From Solirubrobacteraceae bacterium (GTDB taxonomy: Bacteria; Actinomycetota; Thermoleophilia; Solirubrobacterales; Solirubrobacteraceae), in contig JAICUS010000004.1 in the NCBI GenBank assembly GCA_025935735.1, positions 1 through 30,488 on the forward strand: a DNA stretch of 30,488 bases, in the 5' to 3' direction. How positions within the stretch are numbered: the first letter of the stretch is position 1; every line of letters begins with the position of its first letter. The notes under the pieces were generated by a model. It had not been told where the DNA came from, did not search any database, and saw only the letters and a program-made list of their open reading frames with translations. Shown one piece after another: positions 7,188 to 15,105 of the stretch. The position numbers and the translations under genes were made by a program.

Positions 7188-7526
7188 ATGATCGCGGGGG
7201 TGACCGATCCCCAGGCGATCTCCCTGTCCGGCAGCGAGCCGGTCAGCCACGACCCCGGCGTGCGCGACCGCGAGGCCGACGTCGGCGGCACCCGGTGGGC
7301 GCTCGTGGAGTACGAGCCGGGCGCCGGCCGCGAGGAGTGGTGCGACACGCCGCACAGCGGCTACGTGCTCAGCGGGTCGATCTCATATGCGTTCGACGAC
7401 GACCGCCCACCGCTGGTCATCGGGGCCGGCGAGGCGTTCGTGCTCCCGCCCGCGCCGCGCCATCGCGGCACGAACACCGGCACAGAGACCGTCCGGCTGT
7501 TCATCATCGACGCGCTCCCCGGTTAG
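7188..7526 (+). CDS. Small single-domain cupin protein
   Basis: 112 residues from the ATG at 7188; a GTG at 7200 (MTDPQAISL if used) is an equally reasonable start. One cupin beta-barrel is visible: EEWCDTPHSGYVLSGSISYA as the first motif and a second motif GAGEAFVLPPAPRHRGTN with the usual Gly, Pro and His. Metal ligands would be His55 or so in the first motif and the HRG His in the second. Small cupins of this kind bind a small ligand or act as dioxygenases, isomerases or sensors. Its stop codon overlaps the stop of the convergent response regulator (7523-7526). Specific function unknown. Confidence 0.75.
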   Translation: MIAGVTDPQAISLSGSEPVSHDPGVRDREADVGGTRWALVEYEPGAGREEWCDTPHSGYVLSGSISYAFDDDRPPLVIGAGEAFVLPPAPRHRGTNTGTETVRLFIIDALPG

Positions 7527-8188
7527 CCCTGCGCGGAGTGGCCGGGCTCGACGATCCCGTGCTCATAGGCGAAGACGACCGCCTGGACGCGGTCGCGGAC
7601 CGCGAGCTTTCGCAGGATGCTCGCCACGTGCGTCTTGACGGTGGCCTGGCCGAGGATCAGGTGGTCGGCGATCTCCGCGTTGTTGAGGCCGCGGGACATC
7701 AGCCGCAGCACCTCGAGCTCGCGCGGGCTGAGCTCGGACAGCGCGGATGAGGCGTCCGCGGTGGGCGTGCGCGTCACGAAGCGCTCGATCAGGCGCTGAG
7801 TGACGGCCGGCGCGAGCAGCGCCTCGCCGCGGGCGACGGTCCGGATCGCCGTCACGAGCTGCTCGCGCGGGGCGTCTTTCAAGAGGAAGCCGCTCGCGCC
7901 CGCCTTGAGCGCGCCGTAGACGTAGTCGTCGAGGTCGAACGTCGTCAGGACCAGGATCCGCGCGTCCACGCCGGCGTGCTGGAGGCGCTGGGTCGCCTCG
8001 ATCCCGTCGAGCTCGGGCATCCGGACGTCCATCAGCACCACGTCGGGGTGCAGCTCCTTGGCCAGCCGCACCGCCTCGCGCCCGTCGGCCGCCTCGCCGA
8101 CGACCTCGATGCCCTCGGCGAGGTCGAGGATGAGCCTGAACCCGGAGCGGACCAGCTCCTGGTCGTCGACGAGCAGGACCCGGATCAT
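7523..8188 (-). CDS. Two-component response regulator, NarL/LuxR family
   Basis: 221 residues from the ATG at 8188. The receiver domain (1-~120) has the acidic pair D8/D9, phospho-acceptor D54 in VLMDVRMPELDG, T82 and K104. The LuxR-type helix-turn-helix (~150-210) has LSPRELEVLRLMSRGLNNAEIA and the recognition helix segment ATVKTHVASILRKL. The start overlaps the kinase stop by 4 nt (8185-8188), so the two proteins are made together as a cognate pair. All key residues are present, so it should be phosphorylated by the kinase and then bind DNA. Targets are not visible; the divergent membrane protein at 9458 is a reasonable candidate by position. Confidence 0.95.
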   Translation of the reverse strand: MIRVLLVDDQELVRSGFRLILDLAEGIEVVGEAADGREAVRLAKELHPDVVLMDVRMPELDGIEATQRLQHAGVDARILVLTTFDLDDYVYGALKAGASGFLLKDAPREQLVTAIRTVARGEALLAPAVTQRLIERFVTRTPTADASSALSELSPRELEVLRLMSRGLNNAEIADHLILGQATVKTHVASILRKLAVRDRVQAVVFAYEHGIVEPGHSAQG

Positions 8189-9402
8189 CTGAGCGGCAGG
8201 ACGACGCGCAGGGCGAACCCGCGCGGCCCGGGTCCGGCGACGACGTGGCCGCCGAGGATCGCCACCCGCTCGCGGACGCCGGCCAGCCCCTTGCCGCTGC
8301 CGCCGCCCGTCCCCGAGCCGTCGCCGTCGTCGACGACCTCGACGTCGACCGTGTGGTCGCGGTAGCGCACGATCACGTCCGCCCGCCGGGCGCCGGAGTG
8401 CTTGCGCACGTTGGTCAGCGCCTCCTGCACCACGCGGTAGGCGGCGACGTCCAGCGGCGCGGGCAGCGGGCGCGGCTCGCCCTCCACGGACAGCTCGACC
8501 GTCAGGCCGCCGGACCGCGCCGCCTCGACGAGCGAGCCGAGGCGGGCCAGGCCCGGCTCCGACGCCTCGGCCGGCCCCGCGTCGCCGCCGCCCAGCGCGC
8601 CGAGCACCCGGCGCATGTCGGCCAGCGCGCCGCGGGCGGTGTCGCGGATGGCCACCAGCGGCGTCCGGACGAGGCGGGAGTCGTGCGCCAGCGCACCCTC
8701 GGCCGCGTCGGCCTGGACGGCGATGATGCTCATCGCGTGCGCGACCTCGTCGTGCAGGTCGCGGGCGATCCGGGCGCGCTCCTCGGCCACCGCCGTGCGG
8801 ACGCGATCCTCGCTGAGCCGCTCCAGCATGTCGGCCCGCAGTCGCAGCTGCCGGACCCACAGCCCGGCGAGCAGCGCCCCGGCGAGCAGGAACACCGCGG
8901 CCGCGACGTTCGCCGTCGCCCCGCCGCCCTGCGCGAGCGCCGAGGCGATGCCGGCCGGCACGAACGCCGCGAGGCCGATGACGAGCTCGCGCGCGCTGGA
9001 ACGGTGCGCCGCCAGCGAGTACGGGACGATGACGAAGCACGCCAGCTCGACGATCGAATCCTGGTAGCCGACGGTCGCCAGCTCCAGCAGCGCCGCCGCC
9101 GCCACGGCGACCGCCACGTGCGCGGGGCGGACGCGCCGCCAGGCCAGCGGCAGTGTCCAGAGCGGCAGCAGGAGATAGCTGATCGCCCCGGCGCTCTCCT
9201 GGATGCCGCCGACGAGCGTGACGAGCTTGACGCAGAACAGCCCGACCGCCAGGGCGATGTCCGAGACCGCGATCACGCCGAACTTGCGCACGACGCGAAG
9301 GTAACGCGAACCGGCCGCGCCGGCATCCGCCCACAGGCTGAGCGGGCGGCCGCGCGAATCCCCATTCCGGCGGAGCGCGTTCGCCCTCCCGCCCGACGAC
9401 AC
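8185..9402 (-). CDS. Two-component sensor histidine kinase, HisKA_3 (NarX/DesK-like) family
   Basis: Up to 405 residues from a GTG at 9402. A GTG at 9291 giving 368 residues is also plausible because it starts just before the first membrane helix; neither has a strong ribosome binding site. About five or six helices fill residues ~42-183. The dimerisation/phosphoacceptor box reads ARIARDLHDEVAHAMS (H217 in the long form). The HATPase domain has an N-box VVQEALTNVRKHSGA, a G1 motif VVDDGDGSG and a G2 motif GKGLAGVRERV. There is no separate sensor domain, so the signal is probably sensed in or at the membrane. It overlaps the response-regulator gene by ATGA. Confidence 0.93.
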   Translation of the reverse strand: MSSGGRANALRRNGDSRGRPLSLWADAGAAGSRYLRVVRKFGVIAVSDIALAVGLFCVKLVTLVGGIQESAGAISYLLLPLWTLPLAWRRVRPAHVAVAVAAAALLELATVGYQDSIVELACFVIVPYSLAAHRSSARELVIGLAAFVPAGIASALAQGGGATANVAAAVFLLAGALLAGLWVRQLRLRADMLERLSEDRVRTAVAEERARIARDLHDEVAHAMSIIAVQADAAEGALAHDSRLVRTPLVAIRDTARGALADMRRVLGALGGGDAGPAEASEPGLARLGSLVEAARSGGLTVELSVEGEPRPLPAPLDVAAYRVVQEALTNVRKHSGARRADVIVRYRDHTVDVEVVDDGDGSGTGGGSGKGLAGVRERVAILGGHVVAGPGPRGFALRVVLPLR

Positions 9403-9457
9403 GGCCCCGCCCCGGACCTAGCTTCCCCGGCGTTGCAGTCGACGACGGAGGATCGAG

Positions 9458-10042
9458 ATGGTGAGCAGGGTGGCTTTGGCGGATCGCGCGACGACCCGGG
9501 ACGGACGGCTCGCGCTGTGGCGCGCCGCGGAGGGCGCGCTCTACCTGGGGATCGCCACGGCGATCGTCCTCACGGCGGTGTGGTTCATCCATCCCTCGAG
9601 CTCGGACGGCGGGACCTTCCACAGCGTCGCCGACTACGTGTTCACCGGCAACGGGGTGCCGCTCGGGGTCGCGCCGCTGGTCCTGCTGTGGTCGCTGCTC
9701 GCGCTGCACGGCGACCGCGTCGGGCGGATGGCGACGACCGGCGTGGTCCTGGCGTCGGCGTCGCTCGCGGTGCTGATCGCGATCCTCGCCGCCTCGGTCG
9801 CGCTGGGCGAGGAGGTGCAGGTCGGGCCGGCGTACCCGCTGGCCACGCTGGGGTCGATCGTGGGGATCGCGCTGTTCTGCGCCGACGCGGCGCGCGCCCG
9901 ACTGCTCCCGCGCGCGGCGCTGTGGTTCTGGGTGGCCGGCTGGACGGTCGGCGGGATGCTCGGCCCGAAGGGCTCGCAGCTGCTGCTGGCCGCCGCCTAC
10001 ACGGTGCTGCTGGTCTACGTGCGCCGGCGCGCGCGGGGCTGA
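9458..10042 (+). CDS. Multi-pass membrane protein of unknown function
   Basis: 194 residues, ATG at 9458 with a strong GGAGGA at 9447-9452. It has about five or six hydrophobic helices (residues ~25-45, 67-83, 91-115, 125-143, 152-168, 172-188) separated by short loops, and no catalytic motif. The opening HPSSSDGGTFHSVADYVFTG is the longest soluble loop. It is divergent from the sensor kinase, a common position for a target or accessory of a two-component system. I do not recognise a family. Confidence 0.8.
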   Translation: MVSRVALADRATTRDGRLALWRAAEGALYLGIATAIVLTAVWFIHPSSSDGGTFHSVADYVFTGNGVPLGVAPLVLLWSLLALHGDRVGRMATTGVVLASASLAVLIAILAASVALGEEVQVGPAYPLATLGSIVGIALFCADAARARLLPRAALWFWVAGWTVGGMLGPKGSQLLLAAAYTVLLVYVRRRARG

Positions 10043-11013
10043 GGCAGCGGCGCGGTGGAGCCGCGTACGACCAGGCGGGGCGCGAGGCGGCGCTGCTCCG
10101 GCGCCGCCGCGTGGCCGCGGTCGATGCGGTTGCGCAGCAGCGCGACCGCCTGGGTCGCCAGCTCGCCGGCGGGCTGGGTGACGGTGGTGAGCGCGATGCG
10201 GGCGAGCGCGCCGATCGCGATGCCGTCGAAGCCGACGAGCGAGACGTCGCCCGGGACCGACACGCCCGCCGCCTCCAGCCGCTCGATCAACCCGATCGCG
10301 ATGTGGTCGGTGGCGGCGACGAGCGCGGTGGGCCCGCCCGGCGCGATCGACACGGCGTCCTCGCTGAACATCCAGCGCACGGGCAGCCCGCGGCGCTCCA
10401 AAGCGCGCTCGAACGCCTCCGCCCGGGCCCGGCGCGTGGTGGCCTCCATCGTCGGCTGGTCGACGTAGCCGATCCGCTCGTGGCCGAGCTCGGCCAGGTG
10501 GCGGACGGCCAGCTCGATCCCCGCCTGGTCGTCGACCGCCACGCAGTCGGCGTAGTCGGCCCAGCAGGACACCATCACCACCGGCACGCGGTCGGCCAGC
10601 AGCCGCGAGAGCACGGCGCGGTCGCCGGTGAAGTCGACCAGCGCGATGCCGTCCACGCGCTGCTCGAGCAGGGCGTCGATCCGCGAGGCCTCGAGCTCCG
10701 GGTGGCCGCCGGTGTTGCCCACGACCGTGGTGTAGCCGCCGGCCGACGCGGCCTCCTCGAGCCGCTTGACGAGCTCGGCGTCGAACGCGTTCGCCAGGTC
10801 CCACACCACCACGCCGATCAGGTTCGTCCGCCGCTGGACGAGGTTGCGCGCGGCCGCGTTCGGGCGGTAGCCGAGCGACTCCACCGCGGCCAGCACCCGC
10901 GAGCGGGTGTCGGCCGAGACGCCGGCGGCGCCGCGCACCACGTTCGACACGGTCGACTTCGAGACGCCGCTGGCCGCGGCGACGTCGACGATCGTCGGGC
11001 GACGGGCGGTCAT
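10015..11013 (-). CDS. LacI-family transcriptional regulator (second of a tandem pair)
   Basis: 332 residues from the ATG at 11013. The N-terminal LacI helix-turn-helix (residues 6-~50) reads PTIVDVAAASGVSKSTVSNV, then the hinge helix region GYRPNAAARNLVQRRT. The periplasmic-binding-protein-like effector domain follows, with LIGVVVWDLANAFDAELVKR and the C-terminal VPGDVSLVGFDGIAIG. The start overlaps the stop of the paralogue at 11010 by ATGA. The recognition helix is identical to that of the paralogue while the effector domain differs, so both should read the same or overlapping operators but answer to different ligands. The 3' end overlaps the convergent membrane-protein gene by 28 bp. Likely controls the adjacent sugar locus. 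Confidence 0.93.
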   Translation of the reverse strand: MTARRPTIVDVAAASGVSKSTVSNVVRGAAGVSADTRSRVLAAVESLGYRPNAAARNLVQRRTNLIGVVVWDLANAFDAELVKRLEEAASAGGYTTVVGNTGGHPELEASRIDALLEQRVDGIALVDFTGDRAVLSRLLADRVPVVMVSCWADYADCVAVDDQAGIELAVRHLAELGHERIGYVDQPTMEATTRRARAEAFERALERRGLPVRWMFSEDAVSIAPGGPTALVAATDHIAIGLIERLEAAGVSVPGDVSLVGFDGIAIGALARIALTTVTQPAGELATQAVALLRNRIDRGHAAAPEQRRLAPRLVVRGSTAPLPQPRARRRT

Positions 11014-11990
11014 CGCGACGCCGTGGAGGCCCGCACCACCAGCTCGCCCCGCAGCCGCACGCCGCGCGGCCCGTCGCCGCCGCCGGCCAGCCGCTCGCGC
11101 AGCAGCTCCAAGCCGCGGGCGATCAGCTCGCCCCGCGGCTGCGCGACCGTGGTGAGGCCGATCCGCGGGTGCGCGCCGAGGTCGGTCCCGTCGAAGCCCA
11201 CCACCGACACGTCGCCGGGCACGCGCCGCCCCGCGGACTCGAGCGCGTCGATCAGCCGCACCGCGATCAGGTCGTTGGCGGCGGCGAACGCGGTGACCCC
11301 GTCCGGCGGGCCGGCCCACGCGTCGGCGTCCAGCAGCCGCGGCGCCAGCCCGTGCGCGCGCATCGCGTCCTCGTAGCCGGCGGCGCGGGCAGCGCGCGTG
11401 CTGTCCTCCACGAGGTGGCTGCTGACGTGGGCGATCCGCTCGTGTCCCAGCGCCGCCAGGTGCTCGACCGCCGCGGCCATCCCCGCCCGGTCGTCCACCG
11501 CGACGCAGTCCGCGCGCTCCTCCCAGCAGCTCACCACCACCACGGGCACGCCGGCGGCGGCCAGCTCGTCCAGGACCGCGCCGTCGCCGCTGAACTGCAG
11601 CATCACCACGCCGCTCACCGCGCGCTCGAGCAGCATCTCCACCCGCGCGCGCTCGCGCTCCGAGCGCCCGTCGGTGTTGCAGACGATCGTCGTGTACGCC
11701 GCCTCGGAGATCCGCCGCTCGAGCAGCTTCACCAGCTCGGCGTAGAACGTGTTCGCCAGGTCGCCGAGCACGACGCCGATCGTCTGCGAGCGCCGGCGCA
11801 CGAGGTCGCGAGCGAGCGAGTTGGGCCGGTAGCCGAGCGCGTCGATCGCCTCCAGGACGCGCGAGCGTGTCTCGCCGGACACGCGGCCGGCATCCCGCAG
11901 GACGTTGGAGACGGTCGACTTCGAGACGCCGCTCAGCGCGGCCACGTCGACGATCGTCGGCCGCCCGGTCGCCCAGCGCTCAGGCGGCAT
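11010..11990 (-). CDS. LacI-family transcriptional regulator (first of a tandem pair)
   Basis: 326 residues from the ATG at 11990. The LacI helix-turn-helix (residues ~9-55) has PTIVDVAALSGVSKSTVSNV, almost the same as its downstream neighbour, and the hinge GYRPNSLARDLVRRRSQ. The effector domain has IGVVLGDLANTFYAELVKLL and a conserved VSCWEERADCVAVDD segment that also aligns with the paralogue. The start overlaps the end of the Gfo/Idh/MocA gene by 11 nt, so the dehydrogenase and both regulators form one message. The pair clearly arose by tandem duplication followed by divergence of the ligand pocket. Confidence 0.93.
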   Translation of the reverse strand: MPPERWATGRPTIVDVAALSGVSKSTVSNVLRDAGRVSGETRSRVLEAIDALGYRPNSLARDLVRRRSQTIGVVLGDLANTFYAELVKLLERRISEAAYTTIVCNTDGRSERERARVEMLLERAVSGVVMLQFSGDGAVLDELAAAGVPVVVVSCWEERADCVAVDDRAGMAAAVEHLAALGHERIAHVSSHLVEDSTRAARAAGYEDAMRAHGLAPRLLDADAWAGPPDGVTAFAAANDLIAVRLIDALESAGRRVPGDVSVVGFDGTDLGAHPRIGLTTVAQPRGELIARGLELLRERLAGGGDGPRGVRLRGELVVRASTASR

Positions 11991-13044
11991 GGGCCAACAC
12001 GATGTCGCGGCACAGCGCCACGTCGCGCAGCCCGTCCGCGCCGTCGGTGCGGGGCGCGCGGCCCTCGGCGATCGCGGCGCCGAACTCGACCAGCTCGCGC
12101 TTGAACGCCTCCTCGTAACAGATGACGTGCTCGGTCCGCCGGGACGCGACGCCGCCGGGCTCGCCCTCCTCGAAGACGAGGCGGGTGGGGTAGCTGCGCA
12201 GCAGCGGCGAGGGGAACTCGAGCGTGGCCCGGCGGTCGGGGCCGTAGAACGACCAGTCCTGGGCGTAGCGGGCGATGCCGGGCAGGTCGATCCAGGCGAA
12301 CACCGCCTCGACGTCGCCGAAGGACGCGTTGACGGTCAGGCCGGTGCCGAAGATGCGCGCGGAGCGCAGCGCCGTGGGCTCGCCCAGCAGCCCGCGCACG
12401 CCGTTGAGCTCGTGCACCATGCTGTCCAGCAGCACGGACTTGTAGGCGCGCAGGAGGTCGGGGTCGTCGCGGCCGAGCCCGGCCCGCAGGCGGCGCTCGT
12501 CGTCGGCCTGGAGCGCGGCGAGCGTCTCGGGATCCAGCGGCGTGCGCTCCGACAGGGGATGGTGCAGCGCGTAGGGCTCGATCGGCGACTCGAGCGTGGT
12601 TATGCGCGCGAACGTCATGCCGTCCAGGTGGCCGAGCAGCGCCTCGTAGGACGGGTCGTAGCGCTTCATGTAGCCGACCATCAGCACGACGCCGTTCGCC
12701 GCGGCGGCGGCGACCATCGCCTCGCCCTCCTCCACGGAGAAGCACATCGGCTTCTCCACGAAGACGTGGACGCCCGCCTCGGCGGCGGCGATCGCCACCG
12801 GCGCGTGGCTGCCCGCGGTGAGGACGAGCACCGCGTCGACGTCGCCCAGCACGTCCTGCCAGGCGGTGTGCCGGCGGGCCTCCGGGAACATCGCGCCGGC
12901 GAACTCCAGCGGGCCGGAGGCGAGGTCGCACACCGCCGTCACGGCGAAGCGGTCGCCCAGCTCGCGCAGGTGCGGCAGGTGCATCACCTGCGCCACCAGG
13001 CCGCAGCCGATCACCCCGACCCGGATTTTGGAACGGTTCACCAT
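11980..13044 (-). CDS. Gfo/Idh/MocA-family NAD(P)-dependent dehydrogenase
   Basis: 354 residues from the ATG at 13044. The Rossmann fold opens with VGVIGCGLVAQ (9-19). The signature EKP is at E97-K98-P99, the Lys being the usual catalytic or cofactor-contacting residue. The C-terminal substrate domain has D207-S-M-V-H211, matching the DxxxH catalytic pair of inositol and glucose dehydrogenases of this family. Expected reaction: NAD(P)-dependent oxidation of a hydroxyl on a sugar, glycoside or cyclitol to a ketone. It is the first gene of a minus-strand operon with two LacI regulators, divergent from the isomerase/ABC operon, so the products probably share one substrate. Confidence 0.92.
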   Translation of the reverse strand: MVNRSKIRVGVIGCGLVAQVMHLPHLRELGDRFAVTAVCDLASGPLEFAGAMFPEARRHTAWQDVLGDVDAVLVLTAGSHAPVAIAAAEAGVHVFVEKPMCFSVEEGEAMVAAAAANGVVLMVGYMKRYDPSYEALLGHLDGMTFARITTLESPIEPYALHHPLSERTPLDPETLAALQADDERRLRAGLGRDDPDLLRAYKSVLLDSMVHELNGVRGLLGEPTALRSARIFGTGLTVNASFGDVEAVFAWIDLPGIARYAQDWSFYGPDRRATLEFPSPLLRSYPTRLVFEEGEPGGVASRRTEHVICYEEAFKRELVEFGAAIAEGRAPRTDGADGLRDVALCRDIVLAHAA

Positions 13045-13129
13045 CGCGCCGACAGCCTGACGATACGAACCTTTGCCGTCAAGGGCTTGACAAGCGCAGC
13101 GTCAGCGTGGAATCGTCGCGAACCAGCGT
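13045..13129. promoter_or_regulatory. Divergent promoter region of the sugar locus with candidate LacI operator
   Basis: An 85-bp gap between the divergent dehydrogenase and isomerase operons, so both promoters and the LacI operators should be here. A palindrome GCTTGACAAGC (13085-13095, 5-bp arms) overlaps a consensus -35 TTGACA (13087-13092) for the plus strand. A good -10 is not visible at 17 bp, where gaatcg lies. LacI operators are often palindromes of this size overlapping the promoter, so a tandem LacI protein could bind here. This is position plus symmetry only. Confidence 0.4.
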
Positions 13130-14014
13130 ATGGAACCTTCCATCACGACGGTCGCGCTGCTCACTGACGCGCTGGCGGACCGCTCGCTCGGCGAGGTCGA
13201 GGCGTGGTGCGCCGCGCGCGGCATCGCGGCGCTGGAGATCGGCGTCGGCGGATACTCGCCCGCGCCGCACGTCGCCGCGCTGCCGGGAACGCTCGAGGTC
13301 GTCGCGCTCAACGCCTCCGGCAACCCGCTGCACCCCGACCCGGAGGTGGCGGCGCGCCACGACGCGGCGCTGCGGACCGCGCTCGGGCTGGCGGCCGAGC
13401 ACGGCATCTCCCGCGTGGTGGCCATGAGCGGCTGCCCCGGCGCCGGGCGTTGGCCGATCTTCGCCGGCGGCGCCTGGCTGCCGGACATGGAGCGGCTGTG
13501 GGACGAGCAGTGGCCGCAGATCGCGCGCTACTGGGAGGCGCTGTCGGCCTGGGCGCCGGCCGGCGTCGACGTCTGCCTGGAGCTGCACCCCGGCACCTCG
13601 ATCTACAACCCGGCGTCGTTCGCCCTGCTGGCCGAGGTGACCGGCGACAACGTGAAGGTCAACCTCGACCCGAGCCACTTCTGGTGGCAGGGCATCGACC
13701 CGGTGACCGCCGTGCACGCGCTGGCCGGCCGGATCGGCTTCGTGCACGGCAAGGACACGCTGATCCATCCCGAGCGCGTCGCGCTGCACGGCGTGCTCGA
13801 CTTCCGCTGGCCCGGTCCGGAGATGCCGTGGCACTTCTGCGCGGTCGGCCGCGGCCGCCCGCTGGATGAATGGCGGGCCCTGTTCGACGCGCTGGCCGAG
13901 GCCGGCTACCGCGGGCCGGTGTCGATCGAGCACGAGGATCCGGACCTCTCGCCGGAAGCGGGCATCGAGGCGTCGCTGCACGGGCTGCACGCCGCGATGA
14001 GGGCGGCCGTCTGA
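13130..14014 (+). CDS. Sugar phosphate isomerase/epimerase-like TIM-barrel protein
   Basis: 294 residues from the ATG at 13130. This is a xylose-isomerase-like TIM barrel with a full set of metal ligands in the expected strands: E151 (CLELHPG), D180 and H183 (NLDPSHFWW), H206 (FVHGKD) and E267 (SIEHED). These barrels isomerise, epimerise or eliminate from keto-sugars and inososes using one divalent metal. It begins the plus-strand sugar operon and its stop overlaps the ATPase start (TGATG at 14012-14016). With Gfo/Idh/MocA enzymes on both sides, a 3-keto-glycoside or inosose substrate is the simplest reading. It is not a close duplicate of the enzyme at 18169. Confidence 0.88.
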   Translation: MEPSITTVALLTDALADRSLGEVEAWCAARGIAALEIGVGGYSPAPHVAALPGTLEVVALNASGNPLHPDPEVAARHDAALRTALGLAAEHGISRVVAMSGCPGAGRWPIFAGGAWLPDMERLWDEQWPQIARYWEALSAWAPAGVDVCLELHPGTSIYNPASFALLAEVTGDNVKVNLDPSHFWWQGIDPVTAVHALAGRIGFVHGKDTLIHPERVALHGVLDFRWPGPEMPWHFCAVGRGRPLDEWRALFDALAEAGYRGPVSIEHEDPDLSPEAGIEASLHGLHAAMRAAV

Positions 14015-15105
14015 TGGAGGTCCGCTACGACGCCGTGGCCAAGAGCTTCGGTACGACCGAGGCGCTCGCGCCGCTCGACGTCACCGTTCCCGACGGCCGC
14101 TTCCTGGCCATGCTCGGGCCGTCGGGCTGCGGCAAGACGACCGCGCTGCGGCTGCTGGCCGGGCTCGAGCTGCCCACCTCCGGGCGGATCTTCATCGGCG
14201 AGCGCGACGTCACGCGACTGGAGCCGCGCCACCGCGACATCGCGATGGTCTTCCAGAGCTACGCGCTGTACCCGCACAAGACCGTGGCCGAGAACATCGC
14301 CTACCCGCTGCGGCTGCGGCGCTCGGGCAGCGCCGAGCGCGACGAGCGGGTGCGCAAGGTGGCCGAGCTGCTGGACATCGGGTCGCTGCTGGCCCGCCGC
14401 CCGCGCCAGCTCTCCGGCGGCCAGCGCCAGCGGGTGGCGCTCGCCCGGGCGATCATCCGCCATCCGCAGGCGTTCCTGATGGACGAGCCGCTGTCGAACC
14501 TCGACGCGCAGCTGCGCTCCCAGATGCGGGTGGAGATCAAGCGCCTGCAGCGCGAGCTCGGGGTGACGACGCTCTACGTCACCCACGACCAGATCGAGGC
14601 CATGACGATGGCCGACCTGATCGCGGTGATGCGCGCGGGCCGGCTGCAGCAGCTCGCCACGCCGGCCGAGCTCTACGCGCACCCGGCGAACCTGTTCGTG
14701 GCCCGCTTCTGCGGCTCGCCGCCGATGAACGTGCTCGACGGCGAGATCGCCGACGGCGTCTTCCGGCACGGCAGCGGCGAGCTGCCGGTGCCGGGCGTGC
14801 CCGCGCGCGGACCGGTGACGCTCGGGTTCCGGCCCGAGCACGTCGAGCTCGCGGCGCCGGGCGACGGGCTCGCCGGCGAGATCTACGTCGTCGAGCCGCT
14901 GGGCAACGAGACGCTCGTCACGGTCCGGGCGGGCGACGCGCTCGTCAACGTCCGCGCGGGCGCCGACTTCGCGCGGCCGGTGGGCGAGGCGTGCGCCCTG
15001 CGCCCACAGCCGCAGCAGGTCCACGTGTTCGACCGCGAGTCAGGCCGTCGGTACGAAGGAGGAGAGAGGGAATGGGTGACAGATTCACGCGCCGCAAGGC
15101 GATAG
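14014..15105 (+). CDS. Sugar ABC transporter ATP-binding protein (MalK/UgpC-like, with TOBE-type C-terminus)
   Basis: 363 residues. Walker A GPSGCGKTT (35-43), Q-loop Q81, signature LSGGQRQR (133-140), Walker B MDEP (D157/E158) and H-loop H191 are all intact. A C-terminal regulatory OB/TOBE-like region runs ~230-345 (VTLGFRPEHVEL and EPLGNETLV). This length and tail place it among carbohydrate uptake ATPases of the MalK/UgpC/MsmX group. Having a dedicated ATPase beside its permeases is notable, since many actinobacterial sugar permeases share one distant ATPase. The end overlaps the start of the binding-protein gene by 34 bp. Confidence 0.95.
   Translation: MEVRYDAVAKSFGTTEALAPLDVTVPDGRFLAMLGPSGCGKTTALRLLAGLELPTSGRIFIGERDVTRLEPRHRDIAMVFQSYALYPHKTVAENIAYPLRLRRSGSAERDERVRKVAELLDIGSLLARRPRQLSGGQRQRVALARAIIRHPQAFLMDEPLSNLDAQLRSQMRVEIKRLQRELGVTTLYVTHDQIEAMTMADLIAVMRAGRLQQLATPAELYAHPANLFVARFCGSPPMNVLDGEIADGVFRHGSGELPVPGVPARGPVTLGFRPEHVELAAPGDGLAGEIYVVEPLGNETLVTVRAGDALVNVRAGADFARPVGEACALRPQPQQVHVFDRESGRRYEGGEREWVTDSRAARR
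15056..15070 (+). promoter_or_regulatory. Strong ribosome binding site for the sugar-binding lipoprotein
   Basis: AAGGAGGAGAGAGGG lies directly before the ATG at 15072, inside the 3' end of the ATPase gene. It fixes the start of the binding protein at 15072 rather than an earlier in-frame codon. It also fits the need to make the binding protein in excess over the ATPase. Confidence 0.75.

Noticed and set aside
7523..10804. A 1093-codon open frame on the minus strand spanning the response regulator, the histidine kinase region, the membrane protein and part of a LacI gene.
   Set aside because: Only its last part is a real gene (the response regulator). The rest is Arg/Ala/Gly-rich antisense or off-frame reading, caused by GC-rich third positions, and it conflicts with well-supported genes.
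8245..11376. A 1043-codon plus-strand open frame antisense to the kinase and LacI genes.
   Set aside because: Composition is Arg/Ala/His/Asp-rich with no domain, and it is opposite strongly supported genes. It is a shadow of high GC content.
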